64,000 nt of DNA. Source: Pararhodobacter zhoushanensis (GTDB lineage: Bacteria; Pseudomonadota; Alphaproteobacteria; Rhodobacterales; Rhodobacteraceae). The notes beneath the pieces are model-generated. The model worked only from the letters and a program-made list of their open reading frames with translations, did no database searches and had not been told where the DNA came from. The DNA lies in assembly GCF_003990445.1 (NCBI RefSeq), contig NZ_REEZ01000015.1, forward strand, positions 45,015 to 109,014. Direction: 5' to 3'. This document shows positions 54,291 through 62,312 of this stretch, piece by piece. The translations under genes were made by a program, and so were the position numbers. Position 1 is the stretch's first letter. Each line of letters starts with the position of its first letter.

Positions 54291-54677
54291 TCAGACCGCC
54301 GCGACAGCCTTGGCCAGTAGGTCGCGGACTTGACCCGCGACGGCCGTCAATTCGGGATTCTCAATCGCCTGCATCGATGCCACCGGGTCGATAGCGCTGA
54401 CCTCTACTCCGCCCTCGACTTCGCGCAGGATGACGTTGCAGGGCAGCATCGCACCGACGCGCGGTTCCAGACCGATGGCCTGATGCGCCATCTTCGGGTT
54501 GCAAGCGCCAAGGATGCGATAGGCCGGCATCTCGACGTCCAGCTTCATTTTCATCGTCGCCTTGACGTCGATTTCGGTCAGGACGCCGAAGCCGTCCTTT
54601 GCCAATGCCGCACGGGTGCGAGCATCGACTGCGTCAAAATCCGCGTTCGCAATCAATCTGTTAATCGTATATGTCAT
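54291..54677 (-). CDS. DUF302 protein
   Basis: A 128-residue single-domain protein with the DUF302 landmarks FGVLTEIDVKATMKMKL, YRILGACNPKMAHQAI and PCNVILREVEGGVEVSAIDP. DUF302 proteins are frequent next to copper and redox genes; no biochemical function is established. It lies 1 bp upstream of the TVP38 gene, so co-transcribed. Confidence 0.9.
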   Translation of the reverse strand: MTYTINRLIANADFDAVDARTRAALAKDGFGVLTEIDVKATMKMKLDVEMPAYRILGACNPKMAHQAIGLEPRVGAMLPCNVILREVEGGVEVSAIDPVASMQAIENPELTAVAGQVRDLLAKAVAAV

Positions 54678-54692
54678 TTTCTCATCCTCGTC

Positions 54693-54806
54693 TTATTTGC
54701 GCAGATACTTGATCAAAGCCGCGATCGACAGGCCGACAACGACCAAGAGCAAGATCATCCACAACCAGCCAAAGCCCATTCCGAACCCCATACCATACCC
54801 ATCCAT
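54693..54806 (-). CDS. 37-residue single-helix membrane peptide
   Basis: Begins MDGYGMGFGMGFGWLWM and continues as one hydrophobic helix (ILLLVVVGLSIAALI) ending in KYLRK. AAGGAGACGG precedes the ATG at 54806. The Gly/Met/aromatic N-terminus and length match small membrane proteins seen in copper clusters. It is upstream of DUF302 on the same strand. Metal relevance is inferred from the Met-rich start and context. Confidence 0.7.
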   Translation of the reverse strand: MDGYGMGFGMGFGWLWMILLLVVVGLSIAALIKYLRK

Positions 54807-54873
54807 AACCCCGTCTCCTTGTGTGTGGTTCCTGACAAACGCCCGTGGGTGTTCATCAGGAACAGTGGGTTAC

Positions 54874-55398
54874 TCAGTTGTCGTCCATCTGACCATGCCG
54901 TGACCGGGGCATGTCGCCTTGTGCCGCGTGGCCATGATCATACCCGCCAGCGGAACCCTGCCCATGGCCTTGCATCATATCAGCCAGCGCCATCATTTCG
55001 GCATCGGTCACTTGAGCGTCGCCATCGGCGTCATGCATCTGAAAGACGCGCACCATCATCGGGCGGATATGCGCGGCATGCATCGTGGCGAATTCGTCCA
55101 GCGACAAGGTGCCGTCAGCATTTGCGTCATAGCTGGTGATCTCGCCTGCGATCCCCGCGGCGCGTTCTTCGTCGCTGAGGGTGCCGTCACCGTCGGTATC
55201 ATGCGCCGCCATCGTCGAGGTCATGCCGGCGCCCATCATGCCGCCCATCATGCCGTATTGACCGCCCATCATACCCATTCCGCCCCCCATCATTCCGCCA
55301 TGCGGCATCTGGGATTGCTGGGCAATCACCGGCACAGCGGCGGCGGCAAGGCCAAGTGTGGCAACGGCTGCAAAGGCAAGTTTGGTTGAACGTTTCAT
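54874..55398 (-). CDS. Exported EF-hand protein, Gly/Met-rich
   Basis: A 174-residue protein with a signal peptide (TKLAFAAVATLGLAAAAVPV). A Met/Gly-rich segment (GGGMGMMGGQYGMM and more) is followed by three EF-hand loops (DTDGDGTLSDEE, DANADGTLSLDE, DADGDAQVTDAE) and a His-rich tail (YDHGHAAQ). The Met-rich part could bind Cu(I) and the EF hands calcium. It is divergent from the response regulator gene, sharing a region with inverted repeats. Confidence 0.85.
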   Translation of the reverse strand: MKRSTKLAFAAVATLGLAAAAVPVIAQQSQMPHGGMMGGGMGMMGGQYGMMGGMMGAGMTSTMAAHDTDGDGTLSDEERAAGIAGEITSYDANADGTLSLDEFATMHAAHIRPMMVRVFQMHDADGDAQVTDAEMMALADMMQGHGQGSAGGYDHGHAAQGDMPRSRHGQMDDN

Positions 55399-55488
55399 TC
55401 TGTCTCTCCTAGACTTTATTTCGATGAGACCAATCTGGGGGGCAGGTGTCGCACAGGTTTGTCAGTCGGAGGGCTTTTTGTATCAATC

Positions 55489-55523
55489 TGTCGCAAGACC
55501 CGCCCTCGCGACATCTTGCGACA
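55489..55523. promoter_or_regulatory. Inverted repeat in the divergent promoter of the two-component system
   Basis: TGTCGCAAGA (55489-55498) and TCTTGCGACA (55514-55523) are perfect 10-bp inverted arms separated by 15 bp. A further GTCGCACAG lies at 55448-55456. Located between the EF-hand gene (minus) and the response regulator gene (plus), it is the likely binding site of that OmpR-type regulator. Target assignment is an inference. Confidence 0.65.
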
Positions 55524-55578
55524 CGAATTCTTTCGGCTCGCCGCGGTTGTCGGCTATGAACAGCGCAAGGAGCCGTCC

Positions 55579-56301
55579 ATGACAAACACCCCGCATATCC
55601 TGATCGTTGATGACAACCGCGAAATCCGCGATGCGCTGGCGCGCTATCTGGACAAGAACGGAATGCGGGCTTCGGTCGCCAAGGATGCGGTTGCCATGGA
55701 TGTAATGCTCAAAACCGGGCGCTATGACCTTGTCGTGCTGGACGTCATGATGCCGGGTGAAGACGGGTTGTCGGTTTGCCGTCGCCTTCGCGCCAAGGGC
55801 GAGATGCCGATTCTGATGCTTACGGCCCTCGGCGAAGACACCGATCGGATCGTCGGGCTTGAGGTTGGCGCCGATGATTACCTGTGCAAACCCTTCAATC
55901 CGCGCGAACTTCTGGCCCGGATCAAAGCGATACTGCGTCGCTCGGAGCGCACTCAAACACTTGGTGGGACGCTTGTTGGCCGCAAGCTTGCCTTCGACCG
56001 ATGGGTCCTGAATGTTGACCAGAAAACGCTTGCTGACGACGATGGCCACGAAGTTGCGCTTACCACCGCCGAGTTTCGCCTTTTGTCAGTTCTTCTGGAA
56101 CGCCCGCGATTTGTCCTCAGCCGCGATCAATTGCTGGATCTGACCTCCGGCCGCTCTGCGCAGGTTTTTGATCGCACGATCGACAACCAGATCAGCCGAC
56201 TGCGCCGCAAGATCGAGGCCGATCCGGCAAACCCGGTCCTGATCACCACGATTTGGGGCGGCGGCTATAGCTTTTCTTCCGATGTGAGGGAACTGACATG
56301 A
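55579..56301 (+). CDS. OmpR-family response regulator
   Basis: A 240-residue protein: a receiver domain with Asp11/Asp12, phospho-acceptor Asp55 (VVLDVMMPGEDG) and Lys104 (LCKPFNP). A C-terminal winged helix (VALTTAEFRLLSVLLERPRF, DRTIDNQISRLRRKIEADP) follows. It is paired with the histidine kinase through a 4-bp overlap. From the setting it probably controls copper-related envelope genes, but the signal is not shown. The ATG at 55579 follows CAAGGAG. Confidence 0.9.
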   Translation: MTNTPHILIVDDNREIRDALARYLDKNGMRASVAKDAVAMDVMLKTGRYDLVVLDVMMPGEDGLSVCRRLRAKGEMPILMLTALGEDTDRIVGLEVGADDYLCKPFNPRELLARIKAILRRSERTQTLGGTLVGRKLAFDRWVLNVDQKTLADDDGHEVALTTAEFRLLSVLLERPRFVLSRDQLLDLTSGRSAQVFDRTIDNQISRLRRKIEADPANPVLITTIWGGGYSFSSDVRELT

Positions 56302-57701
56302 CCAGAATGGGCCGCTTCATGCCACGATCCCTTGGCGGGCAGTTACTGGCCCTGCTGCTTCTTGCTTTGGTCGTGACGCAGACGCTCAGTTTGATCTTGC
56401 TAGCCGACGAACGCAACCGCGCCGTACGCGCCGCTTTGGGGCTCGAAGCGGCCGGGCGCGCGGCGAATGTTGTATTGCTGCTCGACGAGGCTCCAGCCGA
56501 CCTGCGGTCTTCGATCTTGCGGGCCGCCAACTCGCCGCTCGTCCGATTTTCAATCGCTCCTGAGCCCGAAGCCACGCATGATAGCGACGACTCGCGCGGC
56601 GTTCGGGATCAGATCACCCAAATTCTTGGGCGGGATGACCGAACGATCCACGTCGATATCCATGCCCTGACTTTTCCAGCACCGCAGTCCCTGATCGACG
56701 TTCCCCCTGACATGCGTGCGATGCACGAGGCGATGATGGCAAGTCAGCCCGAGGCGGTGGAAATGACGCTGTCAATCGCACTGCCGGGCGGGGAGTGGCT
56801 GAATGTCCGAACGATGTTTCAGCGCCCCGGTCCGCAGCTTTCACCCCAGGCTTTGTTGCCGGTCTTTCTCATGATCTTGTCGCTGGGTCTGATCACGACG
56901 TGGACGGTGGGCCGCGTCGTCCGCCCGATCCGCGCCTTAGCAGAGAGTGCTGATCGGCTGGGGCGTGGTCTGACAACAAATCCACTGGATGAGGCTGGCC
57001 CAAGCGAAATTCGTGCGACGATGAGGGCGTTCAACCGGATGCAGGACCGCGTGACCCGGCATTCGAGTGAGCGCGCGCAAATGCTGGCAGCCCTGAGCCA
57101 TGACTTGCGCTCGCCGCTCACGGCCATGCGCTTGCGCATTGCGCTCTTGGATGAAACCGAGGACAGCCTGCGTTTGGGAGCACTGGTCGACGACATGCAA
57201 ACGATGGTCGAAGGAACGCTCGACTATGCGCGCGGGGTCGCGCAGGCTGAGCCCCTTGTCGCGATCGACCTTGCAAAGCTCCTTGCGGATCTGGTCAGTG
57301 ACGTCGGCCCTGGCAAGGCGGTTCTGTCGGCTCAAGGCCCGATCCTTGCAACGGTTCGTGCCAACAGTATCACCCGCGCGCTTCGCAATCTGATCGACAA
57401 CGCGGTGTCCTATGGGTCACAGGCACGCGTCACGCTGCGGGCCGAACCCGATGCCCTTGTCATCGACATCGCGGATGCGGGTCCGGGTCTGCCCGAGGAT
57501 CAGTTGGAAACCGTGTTCGAACCATTCACGCGCGCAGAAACCTCGCGAAACCGCGAAACCGGGGGATCGGGGCTGGGCCTTGCGATCACCCGCGCCATTA
57601 TCCAAGCGCATGACGGGACCGTCACATTGAGCAATGGAGTCGATGGCGGGCTGGTCGCCAAGGTCCGGCTACCTCGTGACGATATGTCAGGGTCGGCATG
57701 A
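56298..57701 (+). CDS. Sensor histidine kinase
   Basis: A 467-residue membrane kinase. It has an N-terminal helix (LLALLLLALVVTQTLSLILL), a periplasmic sensing domain (about 38-185) and a second helix (FLMILSLGLITTWTVGRVVR). A HAMP domain, a DHp H-box with His268 (ALSHDLRSPLTAMRL) and a catalytic domain (NLIDNAVSYG, DAGPGLP, GGSGLGLAI) complete it. The periplasmic part contains Met/His (DMRAMHEAMMAS), compatible with metal sensing. It starts in the ATGA overlap with the regulator. Confidence 0.9.
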   Translation: MTRMGRFMPRSLGGQLLALLLLALVVTQTLSLILLADERNRAVRAALGLEAAGRAANVVLLLDEAPADLRSSILRAANSPLVRFSIAPEPEATHDSDDSRGVRDQITQILGRDDRTIHVDIHALTFPAPQSLIDVPPDMRAMHEAMMASQPEAVEMTLSIALPGGEWLNVRTMFQRPGPQLSPQALLPVFLMILSLGLITTWTVGRVVRPIRALAESADRLGRGLTTNPLDEAGPSEIRATMRAFNRMQDRVTRHSSERAQMLAALSHDLRSPLTAMRLRIALLDETEDSLRLGALVDDMQTMVEGTLDYARGVAQAEPLVAIDLAKLLADLVSDVGPGKAVLSAQGPILATVRANSITRALRNLIDNAVSYGSQARVTLRAEPDALVIDIADAGPGLPEDQLETVFEPFTRAETSRNRETGGSGLGLAITRAIIQAHDGTVTLSNGVDGGLVAKVRLPRDDMSGSA

Positions 57702-57801
57702 TCTATCGACGTCAACACGGTGGCTCACGAACGCGTCAGACCCGTCACGGGCGCGCCGATTCTGCATTGCAGGGAAAAATTTCGTCCGTTAGGTTCAGAC
57801 A

Positions 57802-58173
57802 ATGAATATGCGTGTGATACATCTTTTTGCGATTGTTTTGATTGCCTTTGCCTTGATTGGCTCAGGCGCAAACGCTGTCACGATGTCGCACGGCATGCCG
57901 TCGGTCGCGCAGTCAGATCACATGTCCGGTGACGACGTTACGCTGGTGCAACAACACTGTGCCGAGACCGGCACCTCGTCGCAGCCAATGTCTGATCACC
58001 ATGACAGCGGGAGTTCTTGCTGTCAGGCCATGTGTGCAGCAGTCGTTCTGTTGCCGGTTTTTGCTGACCACGCAAACGCGCTTTCATTGTCACGCGCTCC
58101 TCGCGCTGACCTTCAAGATCTGCACCTGCCATCGCATGATGACGGGTCACTGCGTCGACCACCCAAAGCCTGA
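57802..58173 (+). CDS. Small exported Cys/His-rich protein
   Basis: A 123-residue protein with a signal peptide (IHLFAIVLIAFALIGSGANA). A Met/His-rich part (MSHGMPSVAQSDHM, HHDSGSSCCQAMC) is followed by a second hydrophobic stretch and a polar tail. It resembles small copper-associated exported proteins and the gene at 47287-47643. Located 100 bp after the kinase gene. Function inferred from context only. Confidence 0.6.
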   Translation: MNMRVIHLFAIVLIAFALIGSGANAVTMSHGMPSVAQSDHMSGDDVTLVQQHCAETGTSSQPMSDHHDSGSSCCQAMCAAVVLLPVFADHANALSLSRAPRADLQDLHLPSHDDGSLRRPPKA

Positions 58174-58238
58174 TCTGTCTCGTCGCGCGGACTAGCTGAT
58201 GCTGGTCCGTATCGGTTTGATACGATTCAGGACATTCC

Positions 58239-58469
58239 ATGAAAATTCACCTACTGGCGGCATTGCCGCTGGCGCTGGCTGCCTGTGCAGCACCAGCCGC
58301 ACTGCCTGATGGCGCTGCGCTGACCACAGCCGCCGATCCCGCTATCTCGCGTAGTGCGGCCACGATGCCCGCGCTTTTGACCAACTTCACGCCGCGTCCG
58401 GTTGTCAGACCCGGCGATTGGCAACGGCTGAACGACCTTCAGGCACCGGGCGGGGCGCAGAGCCGATGA
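58239..58469 (+). CDS. Small outer-membrane lipoprotein
   Basis: A 76-residue protein with a lipobox LAAC (about residues 13-16). The mature part is short and polar, ending in ...DWQRLNDLQAPGGAQSR. Its stop overlaps the TolC-like gene start (ATGATG), so the two are coupled. Probably an accessory to that efflux protein; no family recognised. Confidence 0.6.
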   Translation: MKIHLLAALPLALAACAAPAALPDGAALTTAADPAISRSAATMPALLTNFTPRPVVRPGDWQRLNDLQAPGGAQSR

Positions 58470-59929
58470 TGCGCCCGATTGTGATGAGTTTGAGCGCGGC
58501 ACTGACTTTGTCTGCCTGCGCCAATCCAGACCTGACCGCGGCGTTGTCCGCCCGTGAACCCGGCTTTGAAGAGGTAAGAAGTGTCACCGAGACAGTCATG
58601 CGCCAAGACACCGTTTGGCTGCAGGATGCCGATCAGATCCGCCAGACTGCCGAACGCGTTCATGGAATGGTGCATGAACGCACCATTACGGCAGACCAAG
58701 CGGTGCAAGTTGCGCTTCTGAACAATCGGGGCCTGCAAGCGTCTTACGCCGAACTGGGCATGACCTCGGCCGAGATCTGGCAGTCCACATTGCAGCCAAA
58801 CCCGGTGGTCTCGCTCGGCGTTCTAGGCATCGGGGCTGAGGGCGTCGGGGCGTGGCGCGCAATTGAAGGGATTATCGCCAACAACATCTTGTCGCTGGCC
58901 ACTTCCGGGCGTCGCGACCGGGTTGCAGACGTTCGGTTTCGCCAAGCGCAATTGCGCGCCGCTGAAGCGACCTTGGCTGTCGGTCTTGAAGCGCGCACGG
59001 CCTGGATTGACGCCGTCGCCGCGTTTGAGACCGCCGGGCTGTTGCGCGATGCAGAATCCACCGCCGATGCTGCGTCAGAGTTGGCAGCGCGGCTGGGCGA
59101 AACTGGGTTCTTGAACCGGTCGGATCAGGCCCGCGAACAAGCCTTGCACGCAGAGTTGGCGGGGCAGCGCGCCCGGGCGCGGTTGGACGCACAACTGGCC
59201 AAGGAACGGCTGACACGTGCCCTGGGACTTTGGGGCACCGAGGTCGATTACTTTGTGCCCAACGCCTTGCCCGCCTTGCCACGCGCACCCAGCGCGCAGC
59301 GCGGTGTTGAAGCCGAAGCTTTGGCGGGCCGGGTCGATCTGGCGATTGCGCGGCTTGAACTGGAAGCTGTCGCACGCGAACACAATCTGACCCAAGCCAC
59401 CCGGATCGTCAGCGATCTGGAGATCATCGCCGGGTTCGAAACCGAACGCGAAAATGCCGGAGGTGTGATTGAGACTTCCACCACCCCGCAGCTTGAAATC
59501 GAGTTCGCCATTCCGATCTTTGACAGCGGCGAAGCAAGGATGCGGCGTGCCGAGACCGCCTATCTGCGTGCCGCGCATCAACTGGCGGAACGGGCGGTCA
59601 CGGTGCGCTCAGAAGCACGCGCAGCCCATGCCGAATACGTCGGCGCACACCGTATCGCGACCCACTACCGCGATACCTTGCTGCCGCTGCGCCGCACGAT
59701 CGAGGCCGAGGCTCTGCTCAGTTACAACGGCATGATCACTACAACCTTTGAGCTACTCGCCGACACGCGTGAGGCGCTGAACGCAGGCTTGATGGAATCC
59801 GGTGCGCGCGCCGATTTCTGGCGCGCCGAAGCGGCCATGATGGGTGCGATTTACGGCGGCGGCGATGCTGCGGGCGGCGGCGGAGGTGGCGCATCTGCCG
59901 CCATCGCCGGTGCCAGCCCTGGTCATTGA
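58466..59929 (+). CDS. TolC-family outer-membrane lipoprotein efflux protein
   Basis: A 487-residue protein. Lipobox LSAC (about 14-17) and repeated long helices with ALLNNRGLQASYAELGMTSA and FEIPIF-like (IEFAIPIFDSGEARMRRAET) motifs of the outer-membrane factor family (CusC/CzcC-like). It forms the outer-membrane channel of tripartite export. No RND pump or membrane-fusion gene is adjacent, so the partner must be elsewhere or this is a relic or multi-user channel. The C-terminus is Gly-rich. Confidence 0.85.
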   Translation: MMRPIVMSLSAALTLSACANPDLTAALSAREPGFEEVRSVTETVMRQDTVWLQDADQIRQTAERVHGMVHERTITADQAVQVALLNNRGLQASYAELGMTSAEIWQSTLQPNPVVSLGVLGIGAEGVGAWRAIEGIIANNILSLATSGRRDRVADVRFRQAQLRAAEATLAVGLEARTAWIDAVAAFETAGLLRDAESTADAASELAARLGETGFLNRSDQAREQALHAELAGQRARARLDAQLAKERLTRALGLWGTEVDYFVPNALPALPRAPSAQRGVEAEALAGRVDLAIARLELEAVAREHNLTQATRIVSDLEIIAGFETERENAGGVIETSTTPQLEIEFAIPIFDSGEARMRRAETAYLRAAHQLAERAVTVRSEARAAHAEYVGAHRIATHYRDTLLPLRRTIEAEALLSYNGMITTTFELLADTREALNAGLMESGARADFWRAEAAMMGAIYGGGDAAGGGGGGASAAIAGASPGH

Positions 59930-59944
59930 TAGAAAGAGAACCCC

Positions 59945-61297
59945 ATGTATAGACGTCAAATTCTGGGTGCCGGTGCCTCGCTTATCGCGACAGGGGCCTG
60001 GGCGCAAACTTCCAACCAACAGATCCCCGAGGCCCCGGTGGCCGTCAGCAGCCATACGCAAGTGCCACCGAGCCCCAACCAGGGCCGTGATTATAACCCC
60101 GTGGTCACGCTGAACGGCTGGTCCCTGCCATTTCGCATGAAGGACAATGTCAAAGAGTTCCACTTGATCGCCGAACCCGTCGAGCGCGAACTCTCAGAGG
60201 ACACCGTTGCCCGGCTGTGGGGATATAACGGCTCTTCGACTGGCCCCACGATTGAGGCCGTCGAGGGCGACCGGGTGCGCATTTTTGTCACCAACCGGCT
60301 GCCTGAGCACACCTCGGTGCATTGGCACGGGTTGATCCTGCCGTCGGGTATGGACGGGGTTGGCGGGTTATCACACCCCGGTATCCCGCCCGGCAAAACC
60401 TTTGTCTACGAGTTCGACCTGACCAAGTCCGGCACCTTCATGTATCACCCACACGCCGACGAGATGGTGCAAATGGCGATGGGCATGATGGGGCTGTTCA
60501 TCGTGCATCCGCGCGATCCGGCCTTCATGCCGGTGGACCGCGATTTTGCGTTCCTGCTCAATGCGTTCGACCTCAACCCCGGTGCCAGTGTGCCGCGCAT
60601 CATGACGATGACAGACTTCAATCTGTGGTGCTGGAACAGTCGCATGTTCCCCGACATCGACCCGCTGGTGGTGCGCCAGGGCGACAGGGTGCGCGTCCGC
60701 GTCGGCAACCTGACGATGACCAACCACCCGATCCACATGCATGGCTATGACTTTGAGGTCACCGGCACCGATGGCGGTTGGGTTCCGCCCGGAGCGCGCT
60801 GGCCCGAGGTGTCGATCGACATCCCGGTCGGTGCGATGCGTGCGTATGAGTTCGACGCCATCCACCCCGGCGACTGGGCGATCCATTGCCACAAGTCGCA
60901 CCACACGATGAACGCGATGGGGCACGACATTCCAACGCTGATCGGAGCGGATCAATCGCGCGCCACCAGCCTCATTCGCCGCCATCAACGCAGCTTCATG
61001 CCGATGGGCTCTGATGGCATGGCCGAGATGGGCGAGATGGAGATGCCCCTGCCCGCCAACACAACGCCGATGATGACCGGGTGGGGACCGCATGGCCCGA
61101 TTGAGATGGGCGGCATGTTCTCGGTGGTCAAAGTGCGCCCGGACATTGCGCCCGACGATTACGCAGATCCCGGTTGGTATGAAAACCCACCCGGCACCGA
61201 GGCCGCCGAATGGACTGGCGATATGCCAGACGTCACCCGCAACACCGACGCAAGAACCACCCTCACCCCGCGCCCGACACGCGCGACCAATCTCTGA
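59945..61297 (+). CDS. Periplasmic multicopper oxidase (copper oxidase)
   Basis: A 450-residue protein with a Tat-like signal (YRRQILGAGASLIATGAWA). The copper-binding motifs are HWHG (126-129), HPH (168-170), HPIHMHG (261-267) and HCHKSHH (314-320). The Met-rich insert MAEMGEMEMP near 352 and the overall size suggest a copper-tolerance oxidase. It would oxidise Cu(I) to less toxic Cu(II). It is followed 19 bp later by a cupredoxin gene, likely its redox partner. Confidence 0.88.
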   Translation: MYRRQILGAGASLIATGAWAQTSNQQIPEAPVAVSSHTQVPPSPNQGRDYNPVVTLNGWSLPFRMKDNVKEFHLIAEPVERELSEDTVARLWGYNGSSTGPTIEAVEGDRVRIFVTNRLPEHTSVHWHGLILPSGMDGVGGLSHPGIPPGKTFVYEFDLTKSGTFMYHPHADEMVQMAMGMMGLFIVHPRDPAFMPVDRDFAFLLNAFDLNPGASVPRIMTMTDFNLWCWNSRMFPDIDPLVVRQGDRVRVRVGNLTMTNHPIHMHGYDFEVTGTDGGWVPPGARWPEVSIDIPVGAMRAYEFDAIHPGDWAIHCHKSHHTMNAMGHDIPTLIGADQSRATSLIRRHQRSFMPMGSDGMAEMGEMEMPLPANTTPMMTGWGPHGPIEMGGMFSVVKVRPDIAPDDYADPGWYENPPGTEAAEWTGDMPDVTRNTDARTTLTPRPTRATNL

Positions 61298-61316
61298 CGT
61301 CAACAAAGGAAAACCC

Positions 61317-61796
61317 ATGACACAGAAAATCACCACAGCCATCTGCGCCCTGCTGCTCTCGGCAAGCACGGCGTTCGCCTCGGGTACGCACTCAGATTCC
61401 CATGACAATGACATGGAAATCGGCCGTCCCGGTCAGGCCGCCGATGTCACGCGCACCGTCGAGATTTCGATGGTCGAGCCTGAGGCCGGTGGCATGGCCT
61501 ATGACCCCAGTGAGCTAACCTTTGCACGCGGCGAAACCGTGCGCTTTGTCGTCACCAATACCGGCTATTTGGACCATGAAATCGTGTTCGACACCGCCGA
61601 GGAAATCTTGGACCACGCCGATCTGATGATGAACCAGCCCGAAATGCGCCACGCCGATCCGAACGCCCTAACCCTCGCGCCCGGCGAATCCGGCGAGCTG
61701 ATCTGGACCTTCAGCCAAGCAGGCACGTTTCAATACGCCTGCCTGATCCCTGGCCACATGGACGCAGGCATGCACGGCCCACTGACCGTCAACTGA
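61317..61796 (+). CDS. Exported plastocyanin/azurin-type cupredoxin
   Basis: A 159-residue protein with a signal peptide (ITTAICALLLSASTAFA). The cupredoxin domain has His in LDHEIVFD and the Cys-x-x-x-x-His-x-x-x-x-Met type set (FQYACLIPGHMDAGMHG). Blue-copper electron carrier or copper-storage protein. It lies between two copper-related genes on the same strand. Confidence 0.85.
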   Translation: MTQKITTAICALLLSASTAFASGTHSDSHDNDMEIGRPGQAADVTRTVEISMVEPEAGGMAYDPSELTFARGETVRFVVTNTGYLDHEIVFDTAEEILDHADLMMNQPEMRHADPNALTLAPGESGELIWTFSQAGTFQYACLIPGHMDAGMHGPLTVN

Positions 61797-61813
61797 ACCT
61801 TGGAGAAAGACAC

Positions 61814-62101
61814 ATGAAACGGACCAAAACCCTGACCCTCGCCGTCGCTTTTGCAGCATTCGCAATGCCCAGCTTTGCCGAGACCTTTGTAAATGGCGTA
61901 ATCGAGGCCATCGACACCGACCGCGGGCGCCTAACCATCGCTCATGATCCCCTGGTGGACCTTGATATGGAGGCCATGACCATGGTGTTCCGCCTTGCTG
62001 AACCGACGATGATTGACGGCCTGACTGTTGGCCAAGCCATCCAGTTTGTCCCCGGCCGCGTCAACGGTCGTCTGACTGTTGTGCAATTGCGCAACGAGTA
62101 A
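61814..62101 (+). CDS. CusF-like periplasmic copper-binding protein
   Basis: A 95-residue protein with a signal peptide (TLAVAFAAFAMPSFA). The beta-barrel core has MEAMTMVF (Met52, Met55, Met57) and His44, the arrangement of CusF/CopB-like chaperones, although the Trp that caps the CusF copper site is not seen in the usual place. It probably hands Cu(I) to the TolC-linked export system or to the oxidases. Ribosome-binding GGAGAAAG precedes it. Confidence 0.8.
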   Translation: MKRTKTLTLAVAFAAFAMPSFAETFVNGVIEAIDTDRGRLTIAHDPLVDLDMEAMTMVFRLAEPTMIDGLTVGQAIQFVPGRVNGRLTVVQLRNE

Positions 62102-62117
62102 TTTACAGAACAACGAC

Positions 62118-62149
62118 CACCGCCAGTTGTGAATGCGCAACTGGCGGTG
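62118..62149. terminator. Strong hairpin after the CusF-like gene
   Basis: CACCGCCAGTTG (62118-62129) and CAACTGGCGGTG (62138-62149) are perfect 12-bp arms around an 8-base loop, 16 bp after the stop. There is no T-run directly after, so termination may be imperfect or factor-assisted, or it may stabilise the mRNA 3' end. Confidence 0.6.
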
Positions 62150-62312
62150 CCAAGGTGCCTGCATCGTTTTGGCCCAAAAACATAGCTTCCCTTTGATTAT
62201 GAACAAACAAAACGGACTCATATGCCGCATACTAGTCTCGGCGGCCTAAGTGCTTGCTCTCGCTTGCCAGAACCGAGGCAAAGCGCGCAAGAATGCTCTA
62301 GGAAAGATCAAA

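Noticed and set aside
60371-61414. Minus-strand open frame (347 codons) under the multicopper oxidase
   Set aside because: His/Val/Asp-rich mirror of a gene with clear copper motifs.
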